Made by a program: the position numbers and the translations under genes
Notes under the pieces: generated by a model
Told to the model about the DNA's origin: nothing
What the model saw: the letters and a program-made list of their open reading frames with translations, nothing else
The model's database searches: none
Shown here: positions 24,251 to 34,876 of the stretch, piece after piece
Layout: every line of letters begins with the position of its first letter
Position numbering within the stretch: position 1 is the first letter of the stretch
DNA from: Chromera velia
Lineage: Eukaryota; Sar; Chromeraceae
Length of the DNA: 62,890 bases
Reading direction: 5' to 3'
NCBI GenBank assembly: GCA_018398765.1
Contig: JAHBMJ010005779.1
Coordinates: 61,153 to 124,042, forward strand

Positions 24251-27200
24251 TCACCCTAACGCTCCTTCGGTCGTCTCTAAGTTATCAATTGTCTTCTCAT
24301 ATTCTTTTGTTAGTCTCTCGATCGCCCGCTGACTTCCGGTGATTCCTGCATGTCTGGCCGCCAGAGCGTCTCCTTCTATGTGTCCGTACCGTCCTGAACA
24401 CTCCTGAAACACCCTCCGTCTAAATAACGCCCATCCCAAAAACTCATCCACTCCGGCATAACATTCATTCAACAGAAAACAGAAAAGCGTCGAGTTGTTT
24501 CTTTTTCCCTCTTCTCTGTTGAGCCCTTTTCTTTTTGTGGCTGCCTTTCTGACTCTTTCTTCCATCTTGCTGTCCCATTTCTCTTCTATCTTTCTGAACA
24601 TCTCTGCTCTCTCTCTGTCAAAAACAGGACATTCTGTCACCAGATGGATTTCATCTTCCACCACCTCGATTCCCAACCACCCTCAACAGAACTGGCACAT
24701 CCTTTTCTGTAATGGCACCTTCTCTTCCCTCCTTACCGGAATTTTTCCCTGAGTCGCAGCTACAGCCCTGTCTCCCACCCTGCATGCTGCTCTCCTCCTG
24801 TGTTCCGATCGCGGCGCCACTCTCGTATAGCAAAAGGGGGCTCTCCCTATTCTCTCTCTGTCTATTTTTATTGTCGAGCCAACCTTTCTACCTGCTCTGT
24901 CTTCAAACAAAGAAAGGTGGAGACGGTTTCCATTTGAGACCTTTCTGTGCACGTCAGCCATCATCACTTCTGTCAGTTCTGCCTTCTCCTGACTGCTCTT
25001 TTCTCTTATGTTTCTTTCTATTCTATGTGCAAACGCCTCTCTCTTCTTCTCGTCTAACTCATTTTTTGTTCTCTTCAGCAGTCATCTCTCTATCCCGTCC
25101 ACTCTCTTGTTGACTACCTGTGTTCCTCTCTGCCCTACGCTTCCTTTTAGTCTTTCTCTTGTAAAAGGATGCATTCCTCTGTCTGTGTAGAGTGCCTGTG
25201 CACATTGCTTCAGATGAGGGAAAAGATGAAAAGGATGTATTCCTCTCCCCCCCTCCATTTCGTTCTCTATCCCCTCTCTCAGGCATGTAAGGATTGCCTG
25301 CCCTACCGCTTCGTTTCTTCTCTCCTTTAAAGCCTTCCCTGCCCACCGGATCGTTCTGGAAGCCACTTCGAGGTCGATTGGAATGAAATCTCCTTCTATC
25401 ATCAGCATGTCACAATTTTCTTTCTTTCTCAAACGCAAAACAAACCTGACAAATCTCTTTTGCTTCTCGTCGAATTCTGCATACGCGCTATCTGGGCATG
25501 CATGGATTTCATATCCATACAACCATATGGCGCACACTGTCTGTTTAAATATATTGAAGCAATCAGCGGGTGGAATCCCTCCCTCCCTTCCTATCTTCCC
25601 CATCAGTCCCTGCATACATCTCTCTGCTTTGATTGACCGCGCTTCTATCATGGTCTCTAGGTTGCAGTCGGTGGATAGGACTAGTCCCAGGTAGGGTTGC
25701 TCTCTTGCTTCTTTCATCACTATCTCCCCCAGTCTAACTTCTTCTTTCTCTCTTGATGCGAATCGGATGCGGCCAAACCGGACCAATCTCGACTTGTCAG
25801 AGAATAGAAGACAGAGAGGTTCTGCAAAGGCTACAAGGTTCGAAAGAAGAAGGTTCAACTGTCTATCTAAGGATTCGAGGAGTGTTGTATCATCTGCAAA
25901 CAGAGGGGCAAGGAAATTGACCCACCTCCCGTTTTCTTCTGCCAGCACCTTTGGCCTCTGTCTGTCGGTCTATCGTCTCTGTCCTCTCCTCTTTCCTACT
26001 TCCTCTGGCAAGTCATGTGTGTACACAGAGTAAAGGGAAGGGCCGCTTGGGCCTCCTTGCTTGAGTCCTTTGTCTTCTGGGTACCACATGCTCGTTCCCT
26101 TCACCCGTGCCCTCACTTTTTCCAGAGAGGCCTCAACCCATCTGATCAGACCTTCTTCCACCCCTGCCTTTCTCAATTTCTCTTTTAACTTTTCCAGCCT
26201 CACTTTGTCGAAAGCCCATGTGAAGTCAACAAAAGCAATACTGAGCACTTCCATTCGAGCAATAACGAACAGCAAAAGAAAAATTGCATCGCATGTGCCT
26301 GTCTTTCTCTTGTATGCGAACTGCCATGGCGTCTGTCTGGCTTCCTTTTCTACCTTTGTTCTCATGATCATGTCCCCCCATTTCGCATCTGCTACCACCA
26401 GGTGCACTCCCCTCCATCCCCCAATTAGTGCAAGTGACTTACCTAGTTTTGGAAGAGCCGTCACCGGCAAGTCATTCCACCCTTTCGGCCACTAGCCAAA
26501 ACGATATGCAACATTAATTAACAAAACATACAAAGATACCAGCTCAGTCGATTTTTCTATCGTTCTCAGCATTCCTGGGGGCATTTCATCCTTTCTAGCG
26601 GCCTTTCTGAGGTAAAATGCTCTTTTCATTGCCTTCTTTACCTCCTTTTCCTCTGCTATGTGCCATCCTTTTTCCTTAATCGCTCTACCTACTGTCATTT
26701 TTCCTTCTTGTTCCCTCTTTCTCTCTTCTTTCTCTTCCTTTGGCAGCTCGTACGTTTGTTTGAAACCTTCTGCTACCTGCTGGGTCGTCATGCTGTCTTT
26801 TGTTTTTCTTGGTGCTGCCCTCCTGTCTTCTTCACCAAGTCTCCTCTACACCTTCCAGCAGCCTCCTTCATTTATTTCGGCTCTTATGTTCTCCACCTTT
26901 CTCTTTTCTGCCTTCCGTTGCTCTCTCGTCACCGCGTTTCTCAGCACTCTTTCTATCATGACTAACTGTTTTCTCCTCTTCTCATATGCCTGTCTCAATC
27001 TTTCTCCTTCTTGAGCTGAGGTGCTGCTCTCCTTTTCTTGTTCATCCCTCTGCTCTCTTTCTGCTTTCAGGCCTCTGATTTCCTCTCTCACTTTTCTCTC
27101 TATTCTTCTGAGTTTTCTTATTTGCTTTCTTCCTTCCCCTCTCAGCGCTTCTGCTGGCTCTTCTTTCCTCTCCCTTTTTCTTTCTTCTTTCTTCTCCTTC

Positions 27201-27469
27201 CTTGTTGCCCACATGAAGGTTTTCTTTCTGATGTGTTAGAATTTCTGGTATGCTTCGTCGAGCAAGTCTTTCTTTATTTCTTCTCCCTCTTCCATATCCA
27301 TTGCTTTCTGAAAGACCTCACTCACTTTTTCCTCCTTCACTCTTTTTTGAAGCTCTTGGAGGTACCTCTCCTCTCCTTCCTTTGTGAGCGTTCCCTTCCA
27401 TCTTGGCTTGATTGATCTTCTCTTTTCTCGTTTTTCTTTCTCTTTTCCCTCTTTTTTATCTTTCTTCAC
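24251..27469 (-). pseudogene. LINE reverse transcriptase with zinc knuckle, interrupted by stops
   Basis: One frame runs through the whole span. A Lys/Glu-rich linker comes first, then RT motifs: PVTALPKLGK (start of RT), AFVDFTWAFDKV (first catalytic Asp), GLKQGGPSGPSLYSVY, and FADD (catalytic FADD in place of YADD). After the thumb there is a C-x2-C...H-x4-C zf-RVT-like knuckle (CQFC, HLVTEC). In-frame stops: TAA 27236-27238, TAG 26846-26848, TAG 26492-26494, TAG 25970-25972, TGA 25082-25084 and TGA 24677-24679. No frameshift is needed across these 3.2 kb. The final TGA TAA at 24251 looks like the genuine terminus. Confidence 0.85.
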
Positions 27470-29103
27470 CTATCTTTTCTTCTTTTCTTTTTGTTTTGTT
27501 CTTGGTTGGCTTCGTTCTCTTCCTCGTTTCCTCTTCCCTCGCCGCTCTCATTCTCTCTTTCTTCCTCCCTCAGGACTAATCTAAGAGCTGAATAGTCTGA
27601 CCGAGCTGAGCAGACACAAAATACAGAAAAAAGAAGAACAGATGGCAGAGACACAGGAGACATGCATACATAGTCGATCAGGGACCTCCCTCTGTCTCCC
27701 CCCCTGTCAAAGGTAAACGATCCATCGAAGTTGAAAGCTACCTTCTCCCCCCCCTCTTTAACCGCACACCGCCTCAGTCCATTCAGAGAAACAATGCCCA
27801 CCATCTCACAAAAACGAATAAGAGCCCTTCCTTTCATGTTTTCCGTCTCGTCTTCAGACTCCCCCTCCGGTCTGAAAACTTCCTCTCTCCCGCCTGTTTA
27901 TGCTCACTCTTCCCCTTCTCCCCCTCCCTTCCCTGTCCAGACTATCAGAGGAGTTTTCTTTCCAGTGCGGGCGTTGAAGTCCCCCATTATGCAGACCTCT
28001 GAGAATCTGCTCTCTCCTTTTTTTTCTCTCTCTGCTCTTTTCTCTTCGATTCTCTCTGCCAAATTGTTGAGGTATGTCTCATCTGCATAGTTCGACTCTT
28101 CATGGGGGTCATACAAGCCAACGAAGAGCAGGAAGCCTGGTGCTTCTGCAAATACCGCTATCTCCGTTGCTCTTTCTGTCGTAAAGCCCAGCTCTCTTGC
28201 CTTTCTGCTCATCAATACCATCACCCCCCCTGTCGTCGTCACTTCTTTTCCCTCCCTTACTAACGGGAAATTCGTTCCTTGGAGTCTTCTTCCATTCACA
28301 CTGCACACTGTCCTCTCTGTTCTAGTTTCATTCATAAAAAGGAGGTCGGCTTCTTTTGTTTCTTCTGCGAAAAGCGGGCTTTGCACCAAATTCTCCGTCC
28401 TTCCCCTTATGTTCAGAGCCCACATCTCTACTCCTTTGTCTTTCTTGTTTTGTTTGCTCTTCTTGTTCGTCACGGGAGAAGACGAAAAAGAAAAGGAAGG
28501 AAAGGAAGACGAAGAAGAGGAAGAAGAAGAAAAAGAAGAAGAAGAAGAAAAAGAAGAAGAAGAAGAAGAAGAAGAAGAAGAAGAAGACGACGAAGACGAA
28601 GACGAAGACGAAGAAGAAGAAGAAGAAGAAGAAGAAGAAAAAGAAGAAGCAGAAGAAGAAGAAGCAAAAGAAGAAGAAGAAGAAGAAGAAGAAGAAGAAG
28701 AAGAAGAAGAAGAAAAAGAAGAAGAAGAAGAAAAAGAAAAAGAAGAAGAAGAAGAAAAAGAAGAAGAAGAAGAAGAAGAAGAAGAAAAAGAAAAAGAAGA
28801 AGAGGGAATAGGAGGAGGAGAAGAAGAGGAGGAGGAGGAGGAGGAAGAAGAAGAAGAAGAAGAAATCTCCCGGCGGTCTGGCCTCTTCCTACCCCTCCCT
28901 TCCTGTCCTTTCCCGCCCTCTTTCGTTCCTCCGCCAGTGCCGGGGAAAGGGGAACAAAAACCAAGAGACTTAGAGGAAAAAGAAAAACAAGAGGAAGACG
29001 CAGAAGAAGTAGTGAAGCTGTAAGGAGACGGACCTGGTGGGGGACAACGAGGCAAAGAAGCTCGAACGGAACAGGAAAGAGAAGAACATACACATGAACA
29101 CAT
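27466..29103 (-). pseudogene. LINE ORF2 N terminus: polyserine segment and AP-endonuclease domain
   Basis: After a hydrophobic, Cys/Ser-rich start the frame holds about 130 codons that are nearly all serine, then an exonuclease-endonuclease-phosphatase fold: NIRG, MNETRTERT (catalytic Glu region), GDFNARTG (DxN motif), SLIDYV, and SDYSALRL where SDH is usual. Two stops in the same frame, TGA at 27904-27906 and TAA two codons later, interrupt it. Near 27470 the frame must shift to join the RT part. The replacement of the terminal His by Tyr would weaken nuclease activity. Confidence 0.8.
28479..28866. repeat. (GAA)n/(TTC)n tract, ~390 bp
   Basis: Imperfect GAA repeat on the plus strand with scattered GAC, AAA and GAG units. 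Read on the element strand it encodes the polyserine segment of ORF2. The strand asymmetry is nearly total. Confidence 0.95.
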
Positions 29104-29202
29104 GTTGGCACGTATTTGTTCATCCTTGTGAATTAAACTATTCTCCTTCTCTGACGAGCCTTCGATTTCTGAGGAGAAAGAGAAGCCAAACCGGGATCCG
29201 TC

Positions 29203-30261
29203 TTATTTGGGTGTGTTGATCGAGAATGGATGTATGCTGTAGAAACATCTGGGATGCCCGAGGGTGTTTTCTGGTTCTTTCTCTCTGGCAGGGCCACAAT
29301 CTACATCCCAGGGGTCTAACTGAAAGGGAACGAAATCATTTTTTTTTTCTTTGTCCTCCCCTGGACTCTCTTTCCCTCCTGTCCTTCTTCCCAACAAAAA
29401 TGCTCCACCTTTTCTCACTTGGTTTCTCTCCGTCTCCCCTGCGGGTGGATTGGTCCTTTCTCTGTTCGGAGTTGCCCCGTCCTTCTCTGTGCACTTGCCT
29501 TCACATCGCTCTGCACGCAAAGGAGGGCACAAGGGGGGGGGAGCACACTGGTCTACATCTTTTTTTAGTGAGTGTGAAAGAGAGTTGGAGGGTAGCGAGG
29601 AACGTGGCCGAGGCTCGTCTAATCGACACACCTGTATAGGGACTGCCCCTCGCGAAGCAATCCCGCTCCCCCCCCCTTGCATCAGCTCGGGGTCTCCAGT
29701 GAGCTTCTCCTCCCTGCGCTTAGGCCAGCCAAGCCAATTTGCAGAGGAAAAAGAGTCTCGACTATTCGGAGCGGAAGAGTGAAAATTTTTACACAATTTT
29801 TTTGAAAGAGTGTGCAACTCGTTGGGAGCTCCACAGATGGTCTCATAATTCAGCGTGGCTCCTTCCATCTCCTCCCCTTCCTCACTCAGCACCCAAAACT
29901 TGTTCCTTCTCAAAACGTTGGACTTAGATGGAGCCTTCTTGGCATGCTCTTTCTTTGTCCTCTGTCTCTCAATTTTTCTCAGTTCTTCCCCGAGCCCCAT
30001 CTTTTCTACCCTTTCTATCGTGTCTCTCACTGTCCACTCGGTTATCTCTGCCTTTAACAACTTCACCCTTCTCTTCAACATTTCTTTTGCTTCCATTACC
30101 CTTTCTATTCTCTTTCTAAGCTCTTTTATCGATCTCTTTTCTTCCTCAATCAACGTTTCTTGCTCGTCTTCCCTTGAGAGCCTTCTTCCGGGGGGAGGCC
30201 GGCTCCCGACCTCTCTCTTTCTTCCTCCCCCCTTCTCCTCCTTCAACTGCCAACCCCGTTA
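29203..30261 (-). pseudogene. LINE inter-ORF segment, coiled-coil and Arg/Pro-rich
   Basis: This frame is the same as ORF1 upstream and the endonuclease downstream. It opens after a TAA at 30259-30261, encodes a coiled coil (EEEKRSIKELRKRIERV and following), then Ser/Pro/Arg-rich sequence, and closes with TAA at 29203-29205. It may be an extension of ORF1 or the ORF2 leader. Confidence 0.55.
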
Positions 30262-30387
30262 ACGGCCAACCCCGGAGGCCTCCCCCCCGGCGTTTGCCTG
30301 CTGCTGCTCTGCACTTCCGTTCTGCACCTGCATCCTCTTCTTTCCCTTCTGCTCAATCCTGGGGCTCGGTTTCGGGATTCCTGTTTG

Positions 30388-31266
30388 CTAGCCATCTCTC
30401 TCTGTTCCCCCCATCAGGAGATCTCCATCTCCCTCTGGGGCTCTCGGTTGGGGTTGCTCTGAGAGGGGAATGCCTAGTCTCTGAAGGGCTTTCCTCACCT
30501 CTTCTTTCTTCTGATCACTGGAAGCTACATCTCCCATCACTCCCACTGCCAACTTTTTCGTTGCCGCGTCTGTCTGCTCCTTCGTCCTTGGGATCACACA
30601 GTGGAGTTGGTCTCCTGTTTCTCGGTGCTGCATGTTGTTCTGTTTATCAAAGAGGGAGTCGAAATCCCTTGCTACTGTTTCTGCACTGAAGACCAACTTC
30701 ATCATTGACCCCCACGACTGATGGTTCATCGACATCACCCCCTGGAATGCCTAGAACATCATCTCAGCAAACGCTACAGCCTGCAGTCGGGTATCTTTTC
30801 TCGCCCCATTGGGATCGAGTGCTGCTGTATAGATAAAATTCTTTGCGTGTATACGGATGTCTTTCTTGGGCAGTTTCAGTCTAAGAACAACCCGCGAGCA
30901 GATTCTCCTCTCCTCTTCCACCTTCTTCTTGGCCGATCTTTTCTGTCCCTTCTCTAAATTTCCCAGTCTTGTTTCGTGATCGTTCACCGTCTGCTGCATC
31001 TTTCTTTGATGCTTCCCCATCTCTTCTATACTGTCTTTCAGTCCCTGGATCTTCCCTCCCAATTTCTCTTCTGTTCGAGCCTCGCTTTCACGGAGTAGCC
31101 TTTCTATGGCACCTTCCGTGAGAGCTGGCTGCTCGGGCATCTTCTTCCTGTCCTTTAGCATCTCCTTGTGGGTCCCTTCTTTGTCTGAGCTGATATCAGA
31201 GAGGCTAGGGCACTTCAGAAAGTTCGTCTCTGCGTCTCTTTCCTCCTGTTCTGTCATTCTGACCAC
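30388..31266 (-). pseudogene. LINE ORF1-like protein (coiled coil plus RRM-like part)
   Basis: It starts MVRMTEQEERDAETNF. A heptad-rich helix follows (IQGLKDSIEEMGKHQRKM), then ICSRVVLRLKL and a basic region similar in layout to L1-type ORF1p, an RNA-binding chaperone. An in-frame TAG at 30751-30753 interrupts it and the same frame continues (AFQGVMSMNHQSW) to a TAG at 30388-30390. Confidence 0.65.
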
Positions 31267-31489
31267 AAAGAAAAAGTGAGACGGCTAAGGGTTTTTGACT
31301 GTTGCACGTGTGTCCAAAACTTTGCCGTCTCTTCACCTTTTCTTCTCGGGAAGCTTTCGTTCCGATTCGCTTTGAGAACGCAGCTCGCAGAAGACTTCTA
31401 GAAGACAGCTCGCAGAAGACAGAAGACAGTTCGCAGAAGACAGCTTACAGAAAACAGTACAAAAATATCTGAAAAAACCTCAGAAAGCT

Positions 31490-32075
31490 CACAGATGTCT
31501 GCAGAGGGCCAAGTTCGTTCCCTCTTGCCTTGCTTTCCTTCTTGTTGTCCAGAGCAGTATTAGTGGTAAAAGTCGCACCATTCCCCTCTTTTAAGACCAG
31601 ACAGCTTATGTCTGTGTCAGGGTGAAGTCTTGTTGCACCGCTGGTCTGCTTGGATGGGTTTGGCAGTTGATACAGTAATGACACTGCGAACAGTCAAGAA
31701 TTGCCCCTTCTGGCCTCCTGAGCGCATTCTTTCTTTTTACCAGGAGGCCCCGAAATCGATTCTCGACAATTTTGCCCAGTGCCTCTTATCAGTTGACATC
31801 CTTCCAGGGCAGTGGGATGGGTTGCTGGTGTGTCTGCTGGTTGTGGGAAGGTGAAATTCTTTTATGTCTTTGTTGTGGTGAAGTGACATCTCTGGAGCAT
31901 TGATTGACTTCCACTTCCCCAGGTAGGTCGTCCTGTCTTGCTCATTCCCTCTAGACATGATCGTATGCGTGTTGGGCAGTACCTTTGTACACTGGATGCA
32001 GGTTGGAGGCACTCAAGAAAGAGAAAGGTCTTCCGGCGATTTCACATAGGCTGCCCCCTGGAGTGTATCTTTCTG
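31490..32075 (+). repeat. ~0.6-kb dispersed repeat, copy 1
   Basis: Clearly homologous, in the same orientation, to 50625-51227. Shared blocks include GTCTGTGTC(A/G)GGGTGAAG, CTTGCTCATTCCCTCTAGA and GGTCTTCCGGCGATTTCACATA. Neither copy has an intact ORF. It sits just upstream of the LINE and inside the outer inverted repeats. Confidence 0.85.
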
Positions 32076-32460
32076 TTCCTGGGCAGACTTGTCACTTGAA
32101 GTCCACAGTGCACCAACCATTCGTTGTCTCCTGTTGGAATTAAATTATCTGGACCAGATGGAGTGTGTCGGTATGCATTTTATCATCATTGATGCATCAC
32201 AGCCCTTTATTCACTTCTGAGTCCAGGGAGGCCTCTTTGGCCTCTTTAGGTATCAAAGCTCAGACGTCCGTTCTTTGTACTCCCTGTATGTATTGGAGTC
32301 GTTTTTTCTGCACCAAGCAGCTAAAGAGAGTCTAGAGAGGCAAACTGACGTCTCCTAGGTGAGTTGGATGGGGTTCAGAAGTGGGAAGAAAGGAAGGCAG
32401 AGCACTCTTCTCCTTTCCCCATACGAGGCCAAAATCGTGCAGTGTGGGCGGCGGGGTCCG
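32076..32460. other. Spacer inside the inverted-repeat block
   Basis: No gene seen. At 32417-32449 lies CCCCATACGAGGCC..., a direct (not inverted) copy of 23797-23827 next to the left terminal repeat. Confidence 0.5.
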
Positions 32461-32504
32461 GTTTGATTAAGACCCCCCTCATGTCCCACCCGCCCACGTC
32501 CGTG
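32461..32504 (-). repeat. 44-bp terminal inverted repeat, right copy
   Basis: Inverted partner of 23746-23789 with one mismatch. It ends CCACGTCCGTG at 32504. Confidence 0.85.
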
Positions 32505-32816
32505 CAAACTTTGAATTAAGTCATAATGAGTGCTAGAAAAACTGTGATGAAACAGTATTAGTTAACATGACTAGTAATATGAGTTCAGTCACCTTCGGTC
32601 TATTAGCATAGCATAGTATTGATGCTAGCATTGATGTTCCGGGTTTTGCCCGCGGTCCACTGCCGGAGGTCGGCTTACACCCAGGCTTACACCGTTTAGG
32701 ATTTGCTTAACCTAAAAGGAAAACGTTAGACCAATCCTTCTAGCGGCGGCGAATCAGAATCTGGCCCACCAATTAAGACTGCTAGTAAGACTGCCCCCGC
32801 CGTCATTGTTGCTGAA

Positions 32817-33817
32817 CAGGGTTGCCGATTTTTTTGGTGGTAAAGCGAGCTGATTACCGGTCAACCGGTAATTACCGGTAGAGTGGCCGGCCACCGGTAA
32901 AAAGTTTGGTAAAGGCTGTAGAAATAAAGTATCATTCAAAAGCATAGTTTAAAAAATTTATTTATGATAATAAGCATTTTTTAAAGCATTTTGAGTTATT
33001 TGTTTGTTCATGTATACGGTCTAACTAGGTTTAACAGTCATTTACATATTGTAAATTAAGTTATCTATGGTTTAAGTGAGATACTAAAGGGCAGCTATGC
33101 TGTTTTAAATAATAAAACTGGAAAGACGGATTGCCATTGGCCTCAATAGCATCTCACTAGTGTATTAATGACCAAAAACGGTACACAATCGGCATCACTC
33201 GCCTCCATTAACACTTTTGTGGGCCGCCACGCTATATTTGTAGGTACTATGCAAGTGTGATGCAACAAATCTGATGACTTTGAAGGTGAACACGTCTTCT
33301 CAAAAGAGGTTTTCATGTCTTAAGGCCAGGCCACCTGCTAGCTGCCTCTTTACCTCCGTAATAATTGAATGAATGAATGAAGTTGGCTTTGCTAGAGTGG
33401 AGCCGTGCTCCCAGCAGCTCATGTTCATGCCAGATATCGTCAATCCCTCAATTCTAGAGATAAAACTAAGCACAAGATCCCCTGAAGTGCTCGTTTGGTG
33501 AGCTTATGAGCAGCATACGCGTTGGAGGTGGCAATACTACCGCTTCCGGTTTATAGACCTCCAAACTAGGCAGACAAGCGCAGACAAACAATATATTTTT
33601 AAAAGAATCTTCATTCGATTCCTAAAAGTGCCAAAAACGTTGAAAGAAGTCTTTAAAACTGAAGAATAGAAGTTGCGCCGCAGGCAAAGTTTTTTTTTTT
33701 TAGGCTTCATTTTCTCCTCATTTTTTTCCGGTAAAACTTAGGTAAATGGAGTCCATTACTGGTAATCCGGTAATTACCGGTAGAGAGGGGTCATTACTCG
33801 ACAAAAAAGCAATCCTG
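32817..33817. mobile_element. Non-autonomous hAT-type transposon, 1001 bp, with 8-bp target duplication
   Basis: The left terminus CAGGGTTGCC and the right terminus (reading inwards) CAGGATTGCT form short hAT-style inverted ends. The flanks are TTGCTGAA at 32809-32816 and TTGCTGAA at 33818-33825, a perfect 8-bp duplication as hAT transposases make. Subterminal ACCGGTAATTACCGGT palindromes occur near both ends (about 32860-32900 and 33760-33782). There is no transposase ORF; the interior is AT-rich. It must rely on an autonomous relative. Confidence 0.88.
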
Positions 33818-33825
33818 TTGCTGAA

Positions 33826-34876
33826 ATACAGACTGAAGGGCTCATGACAAGGACTTTCATAGATTGATAACAAGCAAACTCGTTAATCTCTCCCATCCTT
33901 GCATTTCTTCTTTCTGCCTAGCTTTCTGCCTTCTTGCTCTGCTCATTTAGTTCAACACTAGGTTCAATAACACAGCACAATGGTAGTACTCCACTATTAA
34001 GTTATTCCTTCCCGCAAAGGAGTTCTTATGTATGTTAGCAATTTTATTAGCAATTTTGCTGCCTGAAATGCCCCCATCAAGGTGCCTGAGACCGTATCTC
34101 TGTCATCCAGTAATATGCTAAAATTGTAATATACAAATTGAAATGATCTCTAGAGTGATCCACTGATCCTAAACTTTTGAAATGAATTGATGGAAGTTTA
34201 GATCTAGGTTTAGATTGAAGTTTTTAAGCTGTTTTTCTACATTTGTACAGTATGATTAACTCAAACACTTCGAAAAACACTTTAGTATTTGGATAGTAGT
34301 TGGTATATAGAATTGTTATATATGTTATGCAGATCTAGATGCAGATGCAACTATAAACAGTATATATATAATAAACTTTTTGTGGATCATATGTACACCC
34401 TATATATAGAATTCCAGCTTTTTTTCCGGTTCCTAAAAATTTTACTGAAGTTTTTTGGATTATAACTGGAAACTTTCCAAAATTTCAATTGGTTCTGACT
34501 AATATAAAATATAAACTTTGAAGAGTTTGAATGAGTTAAAATTAAGCTCAAACTTTGCATGCTAAGAGCTCTCACTATGCTTATATACGCCCACAAGTTA
34601 AAATAAGATAATTCTGTTTATATTTTGTGTGACATAAAAAACTCTAACTGACTGGCAAAGTTGGAAAAGGTTCTAGTAGGAAAAGCTTGTGCTCTTAGCA
34701 TGTATACACTTATCCGTATCTCTATCCGTTGTTGAAGGAGATGGAAAGGTGCACGGAAGCACCTGTGACCTTATTTTGGGTCACGATAAAATTTTCACAC
34801 CATCTTCTGAAAGTCCTGGATGAGTCTGTCCTCCTCCTTGCTGTTTGGAATCTCCAACTCGGGCAGAGACTCCTCA
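33826..34876. other. AT-rich spacer
   Basis: Strongly AT-rich with short runs of TATATATA (34360-34372) and no supported gene. It lies downstream of the minus-strand gene ending at 34877. Confidence 0.5.

Larger units (their letters stand above)
23951..31480 (-). mobile_element. Decayed LINE (non-LTR) retrotransposon
   Basis: In minus-strand order the element has a short 5' region with a 14-bp-type minisatellite (31380-31460), a coiled-coil ORF1, a Ser-rich linker plus AP-endonuclease, a reverse transcriptase and a C-terminal zinc knuckle. It ends in a (TCAA)n-type simple repeat tail at 23951-23972. This is the L1-like architecture of a target-primed element. All of ORF1 and the endonuclease share one reading frame (31266 to 27466), and linker, RT and knuckle share another (27469 to 24251). 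At least eleven in-frame stops are present, so this copy is dead. The 5' boundary is uncertain. The terminal inverted repeats outside it belong to something else or to a host element it landed in. Confidence 0.85.

Noticed and set aside
28279-29097. Plus-strand ORFs of poly-Arg, poly-Lys and poly-Glu
   Set aside because: These are translations of the GAA tract in other frames.
24251-31266. Stop-codon reassignment or programmed readthrough in the LINE
   Set aside because: All three stop codons interrupt it, and host genes in the window end normally at TAA, TAG and TGA; decay is simpler.
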